DNA of 64,000 nucleotides from Strigamia acuminata. Its lineage: Eukaryota; Arthropoda; Chilopoda; Geophilomorpha; Linotaeniidae. Where the stretch lies: the NCBI GenBank assembly GCA_949358305.1, contig OX442314.1, forward strand, positions 50,476,581-50,540,580, read 5' to 3'. The position numbers were made by a program, and so were the translations under genes. The notes beneath the pieces are model-generated. The model was not told where the DNA came from, did not search any database, and saw only the letters and a program-made list of their open reading frames with translations. Every line of letters begins with the position of its first letter. Within the stretch, counting starts at the first letter, position 1. Below are positions 59,376 through 64,000 of the stretch, piece by piece.

Positions 59376-60619
59376 TTCAACCTTATATTTGTCATGAACA
59401 AGTTATTTTTTTATGTTTACATTATGTTGTAAATTTTTTTTTACATGTTTTTCTGTTTAAATTGAAGAATTTGTTATTCGATACGCTTTTCTCTCAAATC
59501 ATGTTTTTTTTTTAACTCCACTTCCTTATGTAACAGAGCTTTCGTAATTTCATGCTCATTTTGCATTTCATTCTTTAAAGCTGTTATTATAATCGTTTCC
59601 TGTTAGAAAAAATAAAAAAATAAAATTAAAATAAATTAGATATATGGTAAATAAAATCAGTATTAGTTCCAAAGTTATTGCAACTACTGTCTGTTACTTC
59701 TTCAGCACTTCTAGAACCTGAGAAAAAGATTTATTTACCGGTATCTAGTAAAATGTAACTTCCCCCAGTTAGTTCTTTTCTGCTATCATTTTCTGATTCT
59801 GATTCTGAAATGCTGGTCAGACCTACCTTTTTTCTTGCTAATTTCTTCTTTTTGGTTAGCTTTACTGTATTCTGTAAAATGATTTAAATTGAGATGAAGT
59901 CACAAATTACATAAACATGTACAACAATTCTACACAGTATAAACACTGGCTCCAAGTTGTGTGAACAAAGTCAGAACTTTTCATATAATTATTGTAAACC
60001 AAAAAAAAATTTTCCTATTAAAGATGAGTGTTGTCCCCAAAATGGTATAGGGTTGTCCTTCTGAGGGTTAATGCGATAATGCTTTTAAAATTTGCTAGCT
60101 TTAAAATTTTTGAACTCAAGATTACCAAACTGTGTATTTCTTTTACATTGTGAGTAGGAAAGTTCCATGTCATGGGTGACTTGCTGCAGGCAATATCACT
60201 TGGAATGGTGTCTAATTTTAAATCAATTAGTTTGTCGAGGTAAAACAATAAACTGCCAACATGGTTGTAAAGTCACATGACACCAGCTTTGCATCCGAAA
60301 AATGCTATAACAACTTGTCTTAAACCTGTCGGTACTGGACACCAACACTTGAGCTATTTCAGTTGGATTAAAAAGGTAGGACGTCGGGTCATTTTAGCGA
60401 CATGCTGTTGCAATAAAAAAATTTAAAAAAAAATCTTTTAAAGCGAGATTTATTTTACTTGCAGTTGGTTGCCATAATGGATCGTTGGCATCGCTCAAAA
60501 ACGATACGTCGCCGGCATCGCTTAAAGCGATTTGTCTGCATAGGTCAAAACTGTTTCTTCGCTTGGTTGCGTTGCAAACTGCGCATTCAGGGGTAGATCT
60601 TCCGGGTCTGAATACATTA
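59376..60619. other. AT-rich region with one weak ORF
   Basis: A 76-codon minus-strand frame (60018-60248) with SKSPMTWNFPTHNVKEIHSL looks somewhat protein-like but is unassigned. The minus-strand frame 60394-60610 (CAVCNATKRRNSFDLCRQIA) adjoins the TIR element and may be older sequence it inserted into. Neither is certain. Confidence 0.25.
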
Positions 60620-62173
60620 GGGGGTTTCATTATATGAATGATTTTGCAATTTTGTGATTTTGCATTAATCACAAAATCATTATTTTTTGATGCCTCCAAA
60701 AATGAGTTTACATTGAATTAACCCAGTCAATTTTGCAATTGTGTGATCTGGACAATTTTGTGATTTTTGAGTATTGTCATGTGATATCTGTTCTACCAAT
60801 CACATTCACATTCACTAAAGCACAAAAGAGTAAAAACACAAAATCCCAAAAACATCTAAAAGGTAGTTTTTGTGATTTTGATAAGAAGTGATTTTGAGGC
60901 TTGTGAAACTCAAAACAAAATGGAGGCATCCAAGCTCTATCTAAGTGGCCAACTTGTATCCTTGTATATCATCAAAATGCTGATGCATCCATGACTGTAT
61001 AACAGCTAGGAAACTCAATACTTCGATTCGGGTAAAAAAAAGTACCGATTCAGGGCGATTCAGGGCGATTTTAGCGGGTGCCCGAATGGAAATTCAGGCG
61101 GAAATGTTCGTCGCGTATCGTTTTTTATTGTTTTCTATGTCAAGATGAGCTCGGAAAATTATGGAACCAAGCTCATTTTGAAGAGGAGACAATTCTGCAC
61201 GAGCCTGTATTTTTTATTTTTTGATTCGGGCGAGGAAAAGTTCCGATTCGGGCCATCTTAGCGGGGGACCGAATGGGAAAATTTGGAAATTTGGTGCAGA
61301 ATTTGGATTCGAGATTCGACCATGACAAAACCAAAAATTCGTAAAATTAACCGAATGAAATGTTTAAAACAGGTTTCCAGAGAAGAAAATCCCGCTGAAA
61401 ACGATGGTACAGATAACTTTTTGATCGGATTAACCGTTGATTTTAAATTTTGGAAAAAACGATCTTTTTTGGGTTGATTTATAAGAAAAAGTTGGAAAAA
61501 GTGGTTGAATAATAAAGGAGGACAAAATAGCAGGTTGCAGTGGTTTGGGCCAAAATTGAATTGGCTGGATTGGCGTTGGGTTTAGGTTAACTTTTGGGTT
61601 TGATTGTGTTTGGGTATTGGCCAGATTGGCATTGGTTTTGGTTTGGTGTGGTTTGGGTTTGGGTTGCATTATTATGGGTTTGGTTTAGTTTTGCAAAAAT
61701 TTATTTTATGATTTGGTTGTATACATTTGTCTGATCTATGGCTTTGGCTTTGTGGGTGAACAGCTAGTATTTATTAAAATGCACCTTATTAAAAAATATT
61801 TTGTTCCATCACACAAATAAGAACTAGTTTTTTTGCATCACATTTTAAAATTGGTTGGATATAACTATAACCTAATATGGTGGATAGGAAGTCACGTGAC
61901 TATTTAAATAATTGCAAAATTGCAAAATTATGAGATTGTTTTTGAAACTAATTATTAATCACAATTTGTGATGGCCACTTGGATTGAGTTTGGCTGCTGC
62001 CATTTTTGCCAAAATAGCAAAACTACCTTTGATTTTGTGATTGTGTATTTTTTCTGTTTTGTGTTTTTGCAATTATGCACATGATTGGTGGAACTGATAT
62101 CATGTGACAAATCCAAAAGTGCAAAATTGCTAAAGTTGCAAAATTACAAAATTGCTTAATTAATGAAACCCCC
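60620..62173. mobile_element. Noncoding TIR element, 1.55 kb, TA duplication
   Basis: The left end GGGGGTTTCATTA and right end TAATGAAACCCCC are inverted, and TA flanks both sides (60618-60619, 62174-62175). Subterminal sequence is rich in GCAAAATTGCAAAA-type repeats on both sides. The middle has two related copies (about 61024-61085 and 61222-61275) of GATTCGGG...CCGATTC...GCGGG...CCGAATGG, and a TGGTTTGGG-rich stretch at 61540-61690. There is no transposase, so it is nonautonomous, probably of the Tc1/mariner superfamily given the TA target. Confidence 0.76.
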
Positions 62174-63099
62174 TATTGTTACCATAAGAGTATTTGCAGT
62201 TTTTATGTTCATTTGTAAAACGAAATCTTTGTTCAAGCTTTTTTCCAAAAAAATGGTTTCATTGACACCAAAAAGGCTGCAGGGATAAATAATGCAGGTA
62301 GCATCGAGAAAGACAGGATCGATATTTTTTATTTGAAATTATATAGATTAATCATCCATTTAAATAAAACAATAAAAAAAAGAATTAATATTTGCATATA
62401 TGTGATGGTAATGTAATTTTAACTTTTTTCTTTTTGAAAAATTTCCTAACCTAATGATGCCTGCTATGTCCAGTGTTGCACTGCTACGAAGAAGTGAACT
62501 GTTGAAGTGAACTAATGGCAGCAGTTACTTATATACCTAGGAGAAGCACACTGCTATACCGCTACGATGCTGAAACGTAGCAGTATAGCAGTGTACTGAC
62601 TGCTACGTCACTAAAACGTAGCGGTCGCTGTACTGATATGTCGCTAAAACGCATCGGTCGGTACACCAATACGTCGCTATACTCGCTAACAGTAACTTTT
62701 CTATTATTATGAAATTATCATTATAAATTTTAAATTTTAATATAAGTTACTTGTAATGAAATTTTCTGTTTGAGGGCTTGCTATAAGTTGGAAATTTCTT
62801 AAAGTATCCCATGTGATTTGATCATATATCCAGCCATAAATTGTTTGTCTTTCTTGGTCTGAAGAAGCCATGGTTGTCATCAATCAAACGAAGGTTTTTT
62901 AGTTTAGGCCATTTAAAATTGATGTAATGACATGTGAAAGGACATGTAACGGGCCATGAGGTGCGTATAGTAAGAAAGCCGCCTCTGCTTCCGCTGCCAA
63001 GCAAGACCAACTGATGAACAAACTAGTGAATATGGCAACGAGATCAACGTGCGAATTACCAAATGTACAGTTGGATCTATTTGAAATTGTTTTGTATTT
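62174..63099. other. AT-rich region with palindromic CGTAGC repeats
   Basis: No gene supported. Between 62470 and 62700 the words GCTACG, GCTATA and CGTCGCTA recur in both orientations. Confidence 0.35.
62549..62593. repeat. 18-bp hairpin
   Basis: CACTGCTATACCGCTACG (62549-62566) pairs with CGTAGCAGTATAGCAGTG (62576-62593) with one mismatch and a 9-nt loop. Too short for a typical animal microRNA precursor; probably the end of a small palindromic repeat. Confidence 0.65.
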
Positions 63100-63119
63100 A
63101 ATTTTTTATTACAAAATTA

Positions 63120-63523
63120 CAAAAGCACATACATTAAGACACATGGAACAAGTTTTGTTTTGGGAGAAATAGTTTTGACTTTTTTTTGTAAATTGTCATT
63201 GTTCCTTCTGCACACAGCCACAAAATGCCCCACACCCCCGACTGTAACTGGATCAATAAATTGAATTACTCCAGTAGCGGGATGTGGTTTTGTAGTGTGT
63301 CTAGTTCCTGCTGACAAATATTAATACTTATAATGTGCTGATTAAAAATATGTTGAAAGAGAAACACAATTGTGCATTTGGAGTCGATTGAATATAGATT
63401 TCCGTTTAACCAATTCATATTGAAATGTTTAAACAATGAACTTCGCTCGTTTAGTTTACAAATCTCTTCGTACACCTTTTCCCAATAGGGAGGTGGAGCC
63501 ATGTTTGGCCACAAGAGGGTCAC
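63120..63523 (-). pseudogene. Possible gene remnant with frame change
   Basis: One minus-strand frame begins near an ATG (MAPPPYWEKVYEEICKLNER, about 63500) and stops at 63266. An overlapping minus-strand frame continues with IQFIDPVTVGGVGHFVAVCR. The two could be one coding sequence split by a frameshift near 63270. I do not recognise a family and chance is possible. Confidence 0.25.
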
Positions 63524-64000
63524 TTCGGTGACCCACTATGTAAACGGGTTGTTCTATTTTCGATGTGTAAAGGGGGACGAAATAGATATTTGCATACTGT
63601 TTTAATTAAAACTCACTGTTCAATGTAACCCCTGTGTGTACGCATGCTTCTTTTCCAATCTGCCAAATTCAGTTTAAATCCTGTGCCATCGGTGATCTAA
63701 GGTAATTTCGAACAATTCCAAATACAAAATTGAGTTGCAACCGCAACACAAATCAATCGATTAAGATGAGGAAAATTCAATAAATACACTTGAATTTTCT
63801 CAATACAAAAAACACTTATTTATTCTTATTTGTGAATAACTCTAATTAAAGAAACACTTTACATGGAATAGAAATATTAAACGACTTGATAAAATTATAC
63901 AAAAAGGACTAGTAATTTAAAAATGATTTGTTAATGAAAATGGAAAAATGAACTGAAATCTTCAATGTTAACAACAATGACTTCTCATTGTTTACTGATG
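63524..64000. other. AT-rich end of window
   Basis: Nothing supportable apart from a small hairpin at about 63519 (GGTCACTTCGGTGACC). Confidence 0.3.

Noticed and set aside
62549-62593. microRNA precursor
   Set aside because: An 18-bp stem with a 9-nt loop is too short, and similar words recur around it as in a palindromic repeat.

Overview
The window reads as a eukaryotic nuclear locus, most likely from an invertebrate animal (arthropod-like; species not determinable). Evidence: a spliced PTB/PID-domain gene, introns with GT-AG borders, fragments of animal-type SR-protein kinase and mRNA-capping guanylyltransferase genes, AT-rich intergenic DNA, and a dense load of LTR retrotransposons, MITEs and foldback repeats. 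No prokaryotic genes, CRISPR arrays, rRNA or convincing tRNA genes were seen.

Layout. 1-325: a partial minus-strand exon with a 38-residue helical repeat. 1513-8087: a minus-strand Ty3/gypsy gag and pol pair joined by a canonical -1 frameshift signal; its LTRs could not be delimited. About 8.8-12.2 kb: a noncoding stretch with a short perfect hairpin roughly every 100 bp, part of which recurs at 22.3-23.2 kb. 13-14.7 kb: a foldback element, a Tc1/mariner remnant and a second inverted repeat. 15.5-16.1 kb: a tandem satellite. 16.6-19.1 kb: the one convincing resident host gene, a three-exon PTB-domain protein with MITEs in intron 2. 19.3-20.2 kb: two more MITEs. 25.8-26.3 kb: a minus-strand SRPK kinase pseudogene. 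28.6-29.6 kb: a capping-enzyme pseudogene split by a solo LTR.

29.8-51.5 kb is a retrotransposon nest. A 2.6-kb gag-protease-only Ty3/gypsy element (185-bp LTRs, TSD TGAAC) sits beside a 19-kb Ty3/gypsy element (818-bp LTRs identical by eye, TSD AACA, tRNA-Pro-type primer site, gag, frameshift, pol, and a large third ORF in the env position). The third ORF is interrupted by a copia-type element whose single ORF carries an integrase fold lacking the usual catalytic and zinc-binding residues and no reverse transcriptase. A 648-bp piece of the third ORF is duplicated on both sides of that copia element. The large element's pol has lost the RNase H core by an in-frame deletion.

53.1-59.4 kb is bounded by diverged inverted repeats at least 240 bp and perhaps 650 bp or more long. 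It holds two divergent intronless genes: a capping guanylyltransferase-like protein with about 24 heptad repeats, and a glutamine/arginine-rich RING-H2 protein. The same guanylyltransferase-plus-heptad gene is the pseudogene at 28.6 kb, so this gene has been duplicated. This is the best candidate for an undescribed mobile or gene-capture unit. 60.6-62.2 kb is a 1.55-kb noncoding TIR element. The rest is AT-rich DNA with few supportable features.
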